Below are positions 1-8,336 of a stretch of DNA of 64,000 bases, in pieces. The stretch lies in assembly GCA_900540595.1 (NCBI GenBank), contig UQGL01000004.1:62001-126000 (forward strand), written 5' to 3'. The notes under the pieces are model-generated. The model was not told where the DNA came from, ran no database searches, and saw only the letters and a program-made list of their open reading frames with translations. Both the position numbers and the translations under genes were made by a program. How positions within the stretch are numbered: position 1 is the first letter of the stretch; each line of letters begins with the position of its first letter. The DNA comes from an uncultured Oscillospiraceae bacterium (GTDB taxonomy: Bacteria > Bacillota > Clostridia > Oscillospirales > Ruminococcaceae).

Positions 1-1
1 C

Positions 2-1189
2 GATCTGCTGACATCGACTGGCTTTGCCGCAGTCCTGATAGGATTGCAGAATGCCTACGCACCCTGTGATATAGGCTTTCAGCTGTCATTCTGTGCCGTG
101 CTGGGCGTGCAGGCTGCGGCGGCTCTGACCGAGGCTGAGCGGCGTGCGGCGGCGCAAGGCAAGTCGGCCGCTTTGCGTTTGGTTTGCCGCCTTGCGGAGC
201 CTGTACAGGTGGCAGCACTCGCCAGCCTTGCCACCCTGCCGGTGCTGGTAGCCCATGGCATGTCCACCAGTCTTGTGGGCATTGTCTGCAATGTGCTGGT
301 CGTGTGGATGCTGCAGCCCGCCCTGCAGATGGGTATCCTGCTGTTGATTTTCAGTGCCGTGCCGTTTTTACTGCCGCTTGTCAACCTTACGGGGCTGACA
401 CTGAGCCTTTGGCTTAAGGCAATGCTCGGAATCGTTGAGCGCTGTGCGGCACTGCCGTTTGCGTCTGTCTATTTACCGCAGCGGTACACGCTGTTTGTGC
501 TGGCGGTGCTGGGCGCGCTGGCTCTATACTACTGGCATGGAAAAGGGATGCGGGTGTATCCGATTGCTGCGCTGATCTGCACGGCCGCCGCCGTTGTCAT
601 GGGGATATGGATGCAGCGGGATGTGGTGGAGATAAATCTTGTCGGCGCGTCCAACAATCCCTGCGTGGTCTGTGTGCAGAACGGGCAGGCAGTGGTGCTT
701 TTCCGCGGCGGCGAAAGCAACCTGAGCGCCGTTGAGCGGTATCTTGCCGGGCGCAGCAGACAAAAACCTGCCCTGCTGGTGGATCTGCGCGCCAGACCTA
801 CGGCACTGGACTTTACGGCGGCGGAGGTAGTGACGATGCAGGCTCAGCCGGGATTTGATACCCGCACGGTGCTTGACGGATTGACGCTTGACCTGTATCA
901 TAATAAAAGCGCGAGTCTGGCGGTGCTGGGCATCGGCGGCCGCCATATTGCGGCGGGGGCAGGCAGCATACAGTTGGCCGAACCGATCCGTGTGGATGTA
1001 CTCTGTGCGCCGGGGACGCTGTCCGATGCCGTGCAGGCAGACACGATCCTGACTGCGGTACGCCACCCAAAATGGCTGGATGAAATCGAAAGCTGCGAGC
1101 TGCGCTATGGCGATGAGGCACCGGGCCTGACCCTGCGACCCGGCCGCAGCATGATCTGGGAGGAGGCACAGACGATTGCTATACAGTGA
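2..1189 (+). CDS. comEC: ComEC/Rec2 competence protein, C-terminal part (5' truncated by window)
   Basis: Multi-spanning membrane protein forming the channel for single-stranded DNA uptake in transformation. The frame is already open at base 2, and the segment around codons 13-35 (GFQLSF following an N-A-Y/P-like stretch) is typical of the ComEC competence domain, so the real start lies upstream of the window. Several hydrophobic helices follow to about base 640. The C-terminal ~180 residues sit where ComEC usually carries a metallo-beta-lactamase-like domain, but no HxHxDH metal motif is visible, so that domain looks degenerate. The end overlaps the start of holA by 14 bases, suggesting co-translation. 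The family call is firm; the state of the C-terminal domain is inference. Confidence 0.82.
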   Translation, partial: DLLTSTGFAAVLIGLQNAYAPCDIGFQLSFCAVLGVQAAAALTEAERRAAAQGKSAALRLVCRLAEPVQVAALASLATLPVLVAHGMSTSLVGIVCNVLVVWMLQPALQMGILLLIFSAVPFLLPLVNLTGLTLSLWLKAMLGIVERCAALPFASVYLPQRYTLFVLAVLGALALYYWHGKGMRVYPIAALICTAAAVVMGIWMQRDVVEINLVGASNNPCVVCVQNGQAVVLFRGGESNLSAVERYLAGRSRQKPALLVDLRARPTALDFTAAEVVTMQAQPGFDTRTVLDGLTLDLYHNKSASLAVLGIGGRHIAAGAGSIQLAEPIRVDVLCAPGTLSDAVQADTILTAVRHPKWLDEIESCELRYGDEAPGLTLRPGRSMIWEEAQTIAIQ

Positions 1190-2207
1190 AAAAGAACTTG
1201 AAAAACGACTGCAGTCCGGCTGCGCACTGTATTATTTTTATGCATCGGATGAGGCCCTTGTCCACGCCGCTGCACAGAAGGCCTTAAAATATCTGAACCG
1301 CGATGACCCGGAGACGACCGTGCTGGACGGCCCGACCCCCTCGGTGGAGGAGATCGTGCTGGCAGCGGGTACGATCTCCTTCTTTGGCGGCAAGCGGCTG
1401 GTGCTTATGCCGCTGATACGCCCATCGACCTACTCCGACAAGGACCTGCAGGAGCTTTGCGATACTCTGGCGGACACAGAAAATGCGATCTTCGTCATGA
1501 CGGGGGTCGTGGAGGAGGCGTACGGCAAGCTGCGCCCCGGCAAGCGGGAGCAAAAGCTCATCGGCTGCTGCGAAAAGCTGGGGTACTGCGTGCAGATCAA
1601 CCGCCCCACAGGGGCGGCGCTGCAGGCGATGGCCCGCGATTGGGCAAAGCAGGCCGGTGCTGCCTTTGCACCGGGGGCGGAGGCTGCCCTGCTGGTGCGC
1701 TGCGGTGAGGATCAGTTCCTTTTGAAAAACGAGATCGAAAAGCTGGCGGCTCTGTCCGGCTATGGCACGATCACACAGCAGATGGTTGGCCAGCTGGGCA
1801 CTGTGACGCTGGATGCGGATACCTTTGACATGGTAAAGCTGCTTACCGGCGGCCAAACCGATAAGGCGCAGCAAAAGCTCAAGACGCTGCTGGCGCTGCA
1901 GAATGACCCGATCATGATCACGGGCGCGCTGATCAGCAACTATCTGGATCTGTACCGCGTGCTGCTGGGCCGCCGCAGCCGCCGCAGTCTGGGGGATGTA
2001 GCCAAGGATTTCGGCTATAAGGGCAACTGGAACTACCGGCTCAATGCAACAGAAAAAACGGCGGCGCGGTTCAACCGTAACCAGCTGGAAAGCTGCCTGC
2101 GCATCCTGCAGCAGCTGGACACCGATCTGAAAAGCAGCAAGCTGGACGCCGACCTGCTGATGCAGAAGGCATTGTGTGAGCTGGCGCTGGCCGGGAGGAA
2201 AGCATGA
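1176..2207 (+). CDS. holA: DNA polymerase III subunit delta
   Basis: Clamp-loader subunit that opens the beta sliding clamp during replication. The 343-residue length is normal for HolA. An N-terminal AAA+-like fold without a working Walker A is followed by the helical C-terminal collar domain (about residue 215 on, with LLTGGQTDKA and LLALQNDP segments typical of the family). The start is TTG at 1176, preceded by GGGAGGAGG at 1158-1166 at good spacing, inside the end of comEC. comEC-holA adjacency is common in Firmicutes. The stop overlaps the rnmV start by four bases (ATGA), so the two are coupled. Confidence 0.93.
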   Translation: MLYSEKELEKRLQSGCALYYFYASDEALVHAAAQKALKYLNRDDPETTVLDGPTPSVEEIVLAAGTISFFGGKRLVLMPLIRPSTYSDKDLQELCDTLADTENAIFVMTGVVEEAYGKLRPGKREQKLIGCCEKLGYCVQINRPTGAALQAMARDWAKQAGAAFAPGAEAALLVRCGEDQFLLKNEIEKLAALSGYGTITQQMVGQLGTVTLDADTFDMVKLLTGGQTDKAQQKLKTLLALQNDPIMITGALISNYLDLYRVLLGRRSRRSLGDVAKDFGYKGNWNYRLNATEKTAARFNRNQLESCLRILQQLDTDLKSSKLDADLLMQKALCELALAGRKA

Positions 2208-2791
2208 TAAAAGTAGAGCAGGCCCTGCTGGTGGAGGGAAAATACGATGCCGCCCGGCTGGCTAATATCGTGGACGGCACGATCCTGACAACGGACGGAT
2301 TCCGTGTCTTCCGGGACGCTGCGCTGCAAAAGCTGCTCAAGCGCATAGCCGCTGCGCAGGGCCTCATCATTTTGACGGATTCCGATGCAGCAGGCTTTAA
2401 GATACGCCACTTTGTGACAGGTCTGGTAGGGGCAGAGCATGTCCTGCAGGCCTATGTGCCGGCGCTGCCGGGCAAGGAAGCACGCAAGGCAGAGCCCGGC
2501 AAAGAGGGCTTGCTGGGCGTTGAGGGCGTACCCGATGCATTGATCCTGCAGGGACTGACGACGGCGCTGGAGAGCGCTGTGCCCCGCGCAGACGCTGCAA
2601 AAAGCCGCGCCATCACCTACACAGACCTGTATGACTGGGGTATCTCCGGTACGGCCAACGGTGCGGAAAACCGCCGCGCGCTGCTGCATCGGCTGGGCCT
2701 TCCGCCGCGGCTGAGCAAAAAGGAGCTGCTGCAGGTGCTGAACACATTGTACACCTATGATGCCCTCTGCGCAGAAATCAAAAACCTATAA
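2204..2791 (+). CDS. rnmV: Ribonuclease M5 (5S rRNA maturation)
   Basis: Toprim-family endonuclease that trims 5S rRNA precursor. The N-terminal Toprim fold is clear: the catalytic glutamate is E11 in LLVEGKYD and the DxD acidic pair is D59/D61 in ILTDSDAAG. The 195-residue length is close to B. subtilis RNase M5, and the C-terminal ~100 residues are the RNA-binding half. The ATG overlaps the holA stop (ATGA), so it is translated in coupling with holA. A strong hairpin follows immediately and ends the comEC-holA-rnmV transcript. ksgA, a frequent partner, is not adjacent here. Confidence 0.92.
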   Translation: MIKVEQALLVEGKYDAARLANIVDGTILTTDGFRVFRDAALQKLLKRIAAAQGLIILTDSDAAGFKIRHFVTGLVGAEHVLQAYVPALPGKEARKAEPGKEGLLGVEGVPDALILQGLTTALESAVPRADAAKSRAITYTDLYDWGISGTANGAENRRALLHRLGLPPRLSKKELLQVLNTLYTYDALCAEIKNL

Positions 2792-2830
2792 AAATATCCC
2801 GGAGTCAAAATGACTCCGGGATATTTTTTT
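2791..2830. terminator. Bidirectional intrinsic terminator
   Basis: A 17-bp perfect stem (AAATATCCCGGAGTCA paired with TGACTCCGGGATATTT, loop of about three bases) with A-rich and T-rich flanks sits between the convergent rnmV and nadE genes. It can end transcription from both sides. Confidence 0.9.
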
Positions 2831-2842
2831 GCTGCAGTCAGA

Positions 2843-4780
2843 TCAAACCTCGAGCTTTTCCAGCTCGGCTATCCACAGGGTGTTGCAGGCATCGCTGGGC
2901 ATACGCCAGTCGCCGCGGGGGGACAGCGTGACCGAGCCGACCTTGGGTCCATCGGGCAGACAGCTGCGCTTGAACTGCTGGGCAAAGAAGCGGCGGTAGA
3001 AGTTCTTTAACCAAGCCAGCAGGACCTCCGGCTCATATTTGCCGTCAAAGGCGGTGCGGGCCAGATGATAGATCTTTGCCGGGCTGAAGCCGAAGCGCAG
3101 CACATAGTAGAGATAGAAGTCGTGCAGCTCATACGGACCGACCAGCTTTTCCGTCTGCTGGGCAATGGTGCCGTCCTCGGCGGTGGGCAGCAGCTCGGGG
3201 CTGACTGGGGTGTCCAGAATGTCAAGCAGCACCCCGCGCAGCGTGTCACTGCCGCAGGTGTCTGCTACATACTGCACGATATGCCGCACAAGCGTCTTAG
3301 GCACGCCGGCATTGACGCCGTACATGCTCATGTGGTCGCCGTTGTAGGTGGCCCAGCCCAGTGCAAGCTCGCTCAGATCGCCGGTGCCGATGACAAAGCC
3401 ACCATTCTTGTTGGCGTAATCCATCAGCTCCAGTGTGCGCACGCGGGCCTGACAGTTTTCAAATGTGACATCATATTTGTCGGCAGGCTGACCGATGTCT
3501 GCAAAGTGACTTTTGACAGTCTCCGTGATATTGATCTCGGCGAAGGTCACGCCCAGCGCCTCGCACAGAATCTCGGCGTTGGAGCGGGTGCGCTTTGTGG
3601 TGCCGAAGCAGGGCATCGTCAGTGCTATAATGTCCTTGGCATCGCGGCCCAGAACCTTGCAGGCGCGCACGGCCACCAGCAGGGCCAGACAACTGTCCAG
3701 CCCGCCAGAGATGCCGATCACCCCGCATTTGGCGTGGGTATGCTCCATCCGCTTGGCAAGGCCCTCTGCCTGAATGCGCAGGATCAGCTCACAGCGCTCG
3801 GCGCGGGTGGCAGCGTCCTGCGGCACGAAGGGCGTGCAGGAGACAGGGCGTGTCAGGGCAAGGCTGATCGGCGGCAGATCAAATTCTACCGTGGTATAGC
3901 CAGCCGTTTCCGGCATAAAGGTCGTGTTGCGCTGGCGCTCCTGCACCATGCGGCCAAGATCCAGCTCGGTCACGGCGGCCTCGCCTGCAAAGGGGGCGGT
4001 GTCGGCCAGCAGACTGCCGTTTTCGGCAATCAGATTGTGCCCGGCAAAGGTCATGTCGGTGGTGCTTTCCCCATGGCCGGCATCGGCGTAGAGATAGGCG
4101 CAGAGCAGCCGAGCACTCTGGCCACAGACGAGCGCCCGGCGGTAGGCGGACTTGCCGACGGTCTCGTCACTGGCGGAGAGATTTGCCACCACCGTGGCCC
4201 CAGCCAGCGCGTGGGCGCAGCTTGGCGGGATAGGTGCCCACAGGTCTTCGCAGACCTCGGCAGCCAGCACAAAGGCAGGCATCTGCTTGCAGGCAAACAG
4301 CAGGTTGGTGCCGATCAGCGTTTCCTGCCCGGCCAGCTCGATGCACTCCGGCTCGGCCATGCCAGAGATGAAGTGGCGCTTTTCATAGAACTCACCGTAG
4401 TTGGGAAGATGCAGCTTTGGTACAAGGCCCAGCAGCTCGCCGTTGCACACAACGGCGGCGCAGTTGTACAGTTTGCCGTTGCAGCGCACCGGCAGGCCGA
4501 CCAGAACCACGATGTTGAGGCCCTGGCTGGCCTTTAAGATGGCAGCGAGGCCGTCCTCCGCCCCGCGCAGCAGGGTGTCCTGCAAGAATAGATCGCTGCA
4601 GGTGTAGCCTGTCAGGGCAAACTCCGGCAGGCAGAGCAGCTGAACGTTTTTCTCGGCATATTCGCGCATGACGCCGATGATCTGCTCGGCATTATACACA
4701 CAATCGGCCACGCGCAGGGCGGGGCTGGCTGCGGCGGCGCGGATAAAACCGTTTTCAAAAGCGGGAAAGCTGTACTTCAT
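2843..4780 (-). CDS. nadE: Glutamine-dependent NAD(+) synthetase
   Basis: Converts deamido-NAD to NAD using glutamine as nitrogen donor. It has two domains in 645 residues. The N-terminal nitrilase-type glutaminase carries the Glu-Lys-Cys triad (E53 in CLPEFALTGY, K122 in VPKLHLPNYG, C177 in AEVCEDLW). The C-terminal ATP-pyrophosphatase synthetase has the SGGLDS P-loop at residues 358-363. The ATG at 4780 has AGGAAG upstream; an in-frame extension to 4861 lacks a ribosome site and does not look like protein. The gene stands alone, convergent with rnmV and divergent from the XRE gene. The fused glutaminase allows use of glutamine rather than free ammonia. Confidence 0.96.
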   Translation of the reverse strand: MKYSFPAFENGFIRAAAASPALRVADCVYNAEQIIGVMREYAEKNVQLLCLPEFALTGYTCSDLFLQDTLLRGAEDGLAAILKASQGLNIVVLVGLPVRCNGKLYNCAAVVCNGELLGLVPKLHLPNYGEFYEKRHFISGMAEPECIELAGQETLIGTNLLFACKQMPAFVLAAEVCEDLWAPIPPSCAHALAGATVVANLSASDETVGKSAYRRALVCGQSARLLCAYLYADAGHGESTTDMTFAGHNLIAENGSLLADTAPFAGEAAVTELDLGRMVQERQRNTTFMPETAGYTTVEFDLPPISLALTRPVSCTPFVPQDAATRAERCELILRIQAEGLAKRMEHTHAKCGVIGISGGLDSCLALLVAVRACKVLGRDAKDIIALTMPCFGTTKRTRSNAEILCEALGVTFAEINITETVKSHFADIGQPADKYDVTFENCQARVRTLELMDYANKNGGFVIGTGDLSELALGWATYNGDHMSMYGVNAGVPKTLVRHIVQYVADTCGSDTLRGVLLDILDTPVSPELLPTAEDGTIAQQTEKLVGPYELHDFYLYYVLRFGFSPAKIYHLARTAFDGKYEPEVLLAWLKNFYRRFFAQQFKRSCLPDGPKVGSVTLSPRGDWRMPSDACNTLWIAELEKLEV

Positions 4781-4889
4781 AGCCAAACTTCCTTTATCAT
4801 AGTATATAAAATTATCATAGCACAGTGCGCGCCGGGCCGCAAGTGCTGCTTTCGCAAGCAAAAAATATCATTCAAAAAGTAATATATAC

Positions 4890-4918
4890 TTGACATAATG
4901 TAAGGCGTATGCTATAGT
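4890..4918 (+). promoter_or_regulatory. Sigma-A-type promoter of the XRE cassette
   Basis: TTGACA at 4890-4895, a 17-base spacer, and TATAGT at 4913-4918. It lies about 35 bases upstream of the GGAAG ribosome site of the XRE gene. Confidence 0.85.
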
Positions 4919-4949
4919 AAAGCTACTGCAGGAAGAAAGGACAAGCGAC

Positions 4950-5147
4950 ATGGCAAAAAACTTAAAGCTGAAAGCCGCCCGCGCCGTGCGCGATATGACG
5001 CAGGCGGATCTGGCGGCGGCGGTAGGCGTGTCCCGCCAGACCATCAACGCCATTGAAAAAGGGGAGTATAACCCTACGATCAACCTTTGCCGCAGCATCT
5101 GCAAGGTGCTGGGCAAGACATTGGACGAGCTGTTCTGGGAGGAATGA
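4950..5147 (+). CDS. XRE-family helix-turn-helix regulator
   Basis: A 65-residue protein made of a single lambda-repressor-like HTH domain. The recognition region reads MTQADLAAAVGVSRQTINAI, followed by a KGEYNPTINLCRSICKVLG segment typical of short Cro/XRE regulators. There is no sensor domain, so it probably acts as a constitutive or autoregulatory DNA-binding protein. A near-consensus promoter lies upstream. The next gene starts three bases after its stop and the third overlaps, giving a three-gene operon with a small membrane protein and a CPBP protease; the likely targets are this operon itself. Function beyond DNA binding is not visible. Confidence 0.9.
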   Translation: MAKNLKLKAARAVRDMTQADLAAAVGVSRQTINAIEKGEYNPTINLCRSICKVLGKTLDELFWEE

Positions 5148-5150
5148 GCG

Positions 5151-5627
5151 ATGAACATAAAAGAATTTTTTAAGCGCGACAATCTTGATGAAATGCAAAA
5201 GCAGACCCTTTTAAAAATTGAGTCCTGCGGCTTCTGGGCGCTGTGGGTGCTGCTGCTGGCGGCGCTTATCATCGAAAGTCTGCTGGGCTTTACCCCGCGG
5301 GAGATGGCGGCAGAATGGTTTATCTTTATGCTGGGGTGCGCCTATTCGGTCCTGAGTGATCTGCGTGCCGGTATCTGGGACCGCCGCTTCAAGCCGAATA
5401 CGAAAACCAATGCCGCTGTGTCCGTTGCGGGCGGTGTTGCCGTGTTTGTGTGGGGGCTTATCAAATTTGCAGCGCTTGGCGCGGGCATTGCGGTGCTGCA
5501 GGCGGTCATCATGGGGGGCTGTACCTGGGTGCTGTGCTTTGCATTGCTGCAGCTCATCATGCAGGCTTACAAAAAGCGCCACGCAGAACTGGAAAACCCC
5601 AAGGAGGACGACGATGAAAACGAATAA
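5151..5627 (+). CDS. Small integral membrane protein (DUF6773-like)
   Basis: 158 residues: a short charged N-terminus, then about four hydrophobic helices (roughly residues 27-47, 54-70, 88-108 and 112-138) and an acidic tail ending in several Asp/Glu. Such proteins occur directly after short XRE regulators in Clostridia and resemble the DUF6773 group; no biochemical function is known to me. The ATG at 5151 follows GAGGAATGAGCG within and just after the XRE stop. Its 3' end overlaps the CPBP protease gene by 14 bases, suggesting the two membrane proteins are made together. Confidence 0.6.
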   Translation: MNIKEFFKRDNLDEMQKQTLLKIESCGFWALWVLLLAALIIESLLGFTPREMAAEWFIFMLGCAYSVLSDLRAGIWDRRFKPNTKTNAAVSVAGGVAVFVWGLIKFAALGAGIAVLQAVIMGGCTWVLCFALLQLIMQAYKKRHAELENPKEDDDENE

Positions 5628-6594
5628 ACGCGAGCTGACCGTCTTTGCCGTTTGTGCCTATGCGGTGCCGTTTCTGATGATGCCGCTCTTATACATCTGC
5701 CTGCAGAACGGGCAGGATACAAGCATTTTTGCCAACGCCCAGATGTTCTACCCGGCAGCGGGTGTCATGCTGGCCTTCCTGCTGGCGCGGCGGCCGGATA
5801 CGCCCAAGCGGTTTTACATATTGCACCTGCTGGTTACAGCTATTATGCTGATCATGAGTGTGCTTTCCGCCGCTGCGCCGCAGGGGGAGTGGTTATATAT
5901 TGCCAACCTTGTTATTGTTATCGCATCGGTGCTGGGCTGGATTTTGCTGCTGACCGAGAAAAAAACAAAGCGCGAGGCCTGTGGCCTGCGCCTGCACGGC
6001 AAGCTGCTGACGGCTCTTGGCATCTGCGTCTATTTCCTTGCGGTCAAGACCGCTATGGTCTTTCTTTCGATGGCGATGCAGGGCGGTGATAGCTGGGCTG
6101 AATATCTGGCCTACTGGCGCACATCTGCACCGTGGGTTATGGCAGTGGTTCTTGTGCCGAACTTCTTTTTGAGCTTTCTGCCGTTTTTTGGCGAGGAATA
6201 CGGCTGGCGCTATTACCTGACGCCAGCCCTGCAAAACCGCTTCGGCGCACAGCGCGGCGCACTGGCGGTAGGCGTACTGTGGGGGCTGTGGCATCTGCCG
6301 CTGAATCTTTTCTTCTACAGCCCCGACACCTCACTGCAGAGCATTGCCGCACAGCTTGTTGTCTGCGTGACGCTCGGTGTATTTTTCACCTTTGCGTATG
6401 AGAAGTGCGGCAAGAATATCTGGCTCCCCGTGGTGCTGCACTACCTCAACAACAGCATGGTCTTAGTCTGGACCGGTACGGCGGATATTTCAAATCAGAT
6501 CATCAGCTGGACAGATGTGGCAATCAGCGCCATTATGTATGGGGTTGTATTCCTGCCGTTTCTGGCAGCAAAGTGCTACCGCAAGAATAAATAA
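5614..6594 (+). CDS. CPBP-family intramembrane glutamic protease
   Basis: A 326-residue multi-spanning membrane protein of the CPBP/Abi (Rce1-type) family. The signature motifs are intact: EEYGWR with catalytic-type E194/E195, the LWGLWHLPL motif with H227, and HYLNNS (H276, N279/N280). The start is ATG 5614 with AAGGAGG at 5601, inside the preceding gene; a longer in-frame extension overlaps that gene completely and is unlikely. Family members process prenylated or peptide substrates, or act in bacteriocin self-immunity and membrane signalling. The substrate here is unknown, but co-expression with an XRE regulator suggests a regulated membrane-proteolysis unit. Confidence 0.88.
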   Translation: MKTNKRELTVFAVCAYAVPFLMMPLLYICLQNGQDTSIFANAQMFYPAAGVMLAFLLARRPDTPKRFYILHLLVTAIMLIMSVLSAAAPQGEWLYIANLVIVIASVLGWILLLTEKKTKREACGLRLHGKLLTALGICVYFLAVKTAMVFLSMAMQGGDSWAEYLAYWRTSAPWVMAVVLVPNFFLSFLPFFGEEYGWRYYLTPALQNRFGAQRGALAVGVLWGLWHLPLNLFFYSPDTSLQSIAAQLVVCVTLGVFFTFAYEKCGKNIWLPVVLHYLNNSMVLVWTGTADISNQIISWTDVAISAIMYGVVFLPFLAAKCYRKNK

Positions 6595-6637
6595 AAAACA
6601 GGTGCAGCCCTTTAAATGGGGTTGCACCTGTTTTTTG
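6595..6637. terminator. Bidirectional intrinsic terminator
   Basis: Inverted repeat AACAGGTGCAGCCC / GGGTTGCACCTGTT with a short AT loop, A-run before and T-run after, between the convergent CPBP and ACT genes. The stem resembles the one at 23746-23784. Confidence 0.9.
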
Positions 6638-6644
6638 ATTGCCG

Positions 6645-7100
6645 TCAGACTGCAAACGCCTTGTGCAGGGCTTCGAGGGCGGCGTCCTCGTCCTGCTGGC
6701 GGATCAACAGCGAAATGTCGAGGTCGCTGGTCGTGATAAGCACGATCTCGATGCTTGCCCCGGCCAGAGCGGCCAGCGCACGGGCGCCGACACCGCAGCT
6801 GGTGACCATATCCTCGCCAAAGAGGTTGATCTTGCTGTAGCCGCCGGAGACCAGCGGGGGATTGGCCTTGGCCGCTGCAGGCAGTGCCCGCATAACAGCG
6901 GCAAAGTTGTCATAGCTGGTCGTGAAGCTGAAATCCACCGCAGAGCCGCGGGGCGCACTCTGGCAGATCATATCCACTACGATACCTGCCTTTGCAAAGA
7001 CATCCAGATGCTCGGCCAGACTCTGGGCACTGTACTGGGCACCCGGGAAGGTGGTGAGCATAATATTCTGCTCACTGGTGATCTTGCTGACGCCGTACAT
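6645..7100 (-). CDS. Stand-alone ACT-domain protein (aspartokinase regulatory-domain-like)
   Basis: A 151-residue protein containing two ACT repeats that resemble the C-terminal regulatory half of aspartokinase (for example VSKITSEQNIMLTTFP near the N-terminus and SKINLFGEDMVTSCGV in the second half). No kinase catalytic domain is present. It is the last gene of the lysine-riboswitch operon asd-dapA-dapB-capA-ACT. Aspartokinase ACT domains bind lysine or threonine for feedback inhibition, so this may be a free effector-binding subunit acting on aspartokinase or another pathway enzyme; this role is inferred from family and position only. The ATG at 7100 is preceded by AAAGGATG. Confidence 0.8.
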   Translation of the reverse strand: MYGVSKITSEQNIMLTTFPGAQYSAQSLAEHLDVFAKAGIVVDMICQSAPRGSAVDFSFTTSYDNFAAVMRALPAAAKANPPLVSGGYSKINLFGEDMVTSCGVGARALAALAGASIEIVLITTSDLDISLLIRQQDEDAALEALHKAFAV

Positions 7101-7118
7101 AAACAGTCATCCTTTCTT

Positions 7119-8336
7119 TCAATCGAATGTAATAAACTGCTCGTCGATAGAATTGCGGAGCACGCTTTCAATGTATTCGCGGGAGAGGGTAAACTCGCCG
7201 TGGGCGGCACCCAGTTCATCGGTGTACATGCTGTAGGGGTAGACACGGATATTCTTATATCCGGCCTCATATTGGCTTATGACGCAGTGCAGCTTGGGGT
7301 CAAGCATGGCAACGGTGCTGCTGCCGTCGGGCTGGGTGGTTTTCTCAAAGGTTATGTCCAAAATCGCGCCGATGACATTATCAGGCGAGGACTGCGCATT
7401 GATGAAGTTGCCCAGACTGTATACGACAAGGGCAGTGTTGCCGTTGGCGCCCGTCAGCCATGCGGCGTTTTGGGTCACATGGGGGTGGGTGCCGATGATC
7501 AGGTCAACGCCCTGATCTGCAAGCCACTGGGCGGTATCCTTCTGAAAATCGTTGACCACATGGGTGCCCTCGGTGCCCCAGTGCGCGCTGACCACCAGCA
7601 CATCACAGTTGGGGCGCATAGCGGCGATCTGCCGGGCAATGGTATCATGGTCATCGAGATAAACCACGCCGTAGGTAGCCCCGGAAGGAGTTGGCAGCCC
7701 ATTGGTATGCTCCGTATAGGACAGGTAGCCGAAAGTGATGCCGTTGACGGTCTGATAAACATAATCGTCATAGGTGTCAAGATTATAAAAGCCCATCGAG
7801 ACAACATCATCCGGCATGGCGGCCCAATGCTCACGCGAGGCATCAATGCCTGCAGCGCCCTTGTCATAGCTGTGGTTGTTGGACAGGCTGAAAACCCGGA
7901 AGCCAAGGCTGTACAGCGTATCGGTGATCTCACCGGGGGTGGAAAACATCGGGTAGCCGCTGGGGGCGAAAGCATCATTGACCAGCGTTTCCTGATTGAG
8001 CCAGTTTACATCGAACTGGGTGTAGAAGTCCCGCATGTTCTCATAGGCAAAGGAAAAGTCATAGTGGTCACCGCCGCGCTGCTTGGCCTGCAGGAAGATG
8101 CCGTCATGGATCAGGTCATCCCCCGTGGCGGAAAAGCGCACGGTCTCCACGACAGGCTGCGGCTCGGGGGTAGGCTCCGGTGTGGCAGCGGGCTCGACAG
8201 CCGCCACCGGCTGCGGTTCCGCAGCGGGCAGGGCCTGCTCCTGCTTGCCGACACCCAGCAGAGAGCCGGCCAGCACACCGCCCACGCCCAGCGCGATCAC
8301 CAGGCAGGCGGCAATGTCGTTTCCTTTCATTCGCAT
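7119..8336 (-). CDS. CapA-family metallophosphatase-fold protein, membrane-anchored
   Basis: A 405-residue protein with an N-terminal hydrophobic segment (about residues 8-27) acting as signal or anchor, a Pro/Glu/Ala-rich linker (to about 63), and a CapA/PgsA-type domain. Visible features include FSATGDDLIHDGIF, LSNNHSYDKGAAG, and the VVSAHWGTEG and IIGTHPHVTQ histidine motifs of the metallophosphoesterase-like fold. Relatives act in poly-gamma-glutamate capsule synthesis or anchoring or are uncharacterised wall enzymes. The start (8336 or the internal ATG at 8330) overlaps the dapB stop, so it is co-translated with the lysine/DAP operon, which hints at a cell-wall connection. No other pgs genes are nearby, so a capsule role is not supported. 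Confidence 0.82.
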   Translation of the reverse strand: MRMKGNDIAACLVIALGVGGVLAGSLLGVGKQEQALPAAEPQPVAAVEPAATPEPTPEPQPVVETVRFSATGDDLIHDGIFLQAKQRGGDHYDFSFAYENMRDFYTQFDVNWLNQETLVNDAFAPSGYPMFSTPGEITDTLYSLGFRVFSLSNNHSYDKGAAGIDASREHWAAMPDDVVSMGFYNLDTYDDYVYQTVNGITFGYLSYTEHTNGLPTPSGATYGVVYLDDHDTIARQIAAMRPNCDVLVVSAHWGTEGTHVVNDFQKDTAQWLADQGVDLIIGTHPHVTQNAAWLTGANGNTALVVYSLGNFINAQSSPDNVIGAILDITFEKTTQPDGSSTVAMLDPKLHCVISQYEAGYKNIRVYPYSMYTDELGAAHGEFTLSREYIESVLRNSIDEQFITFD

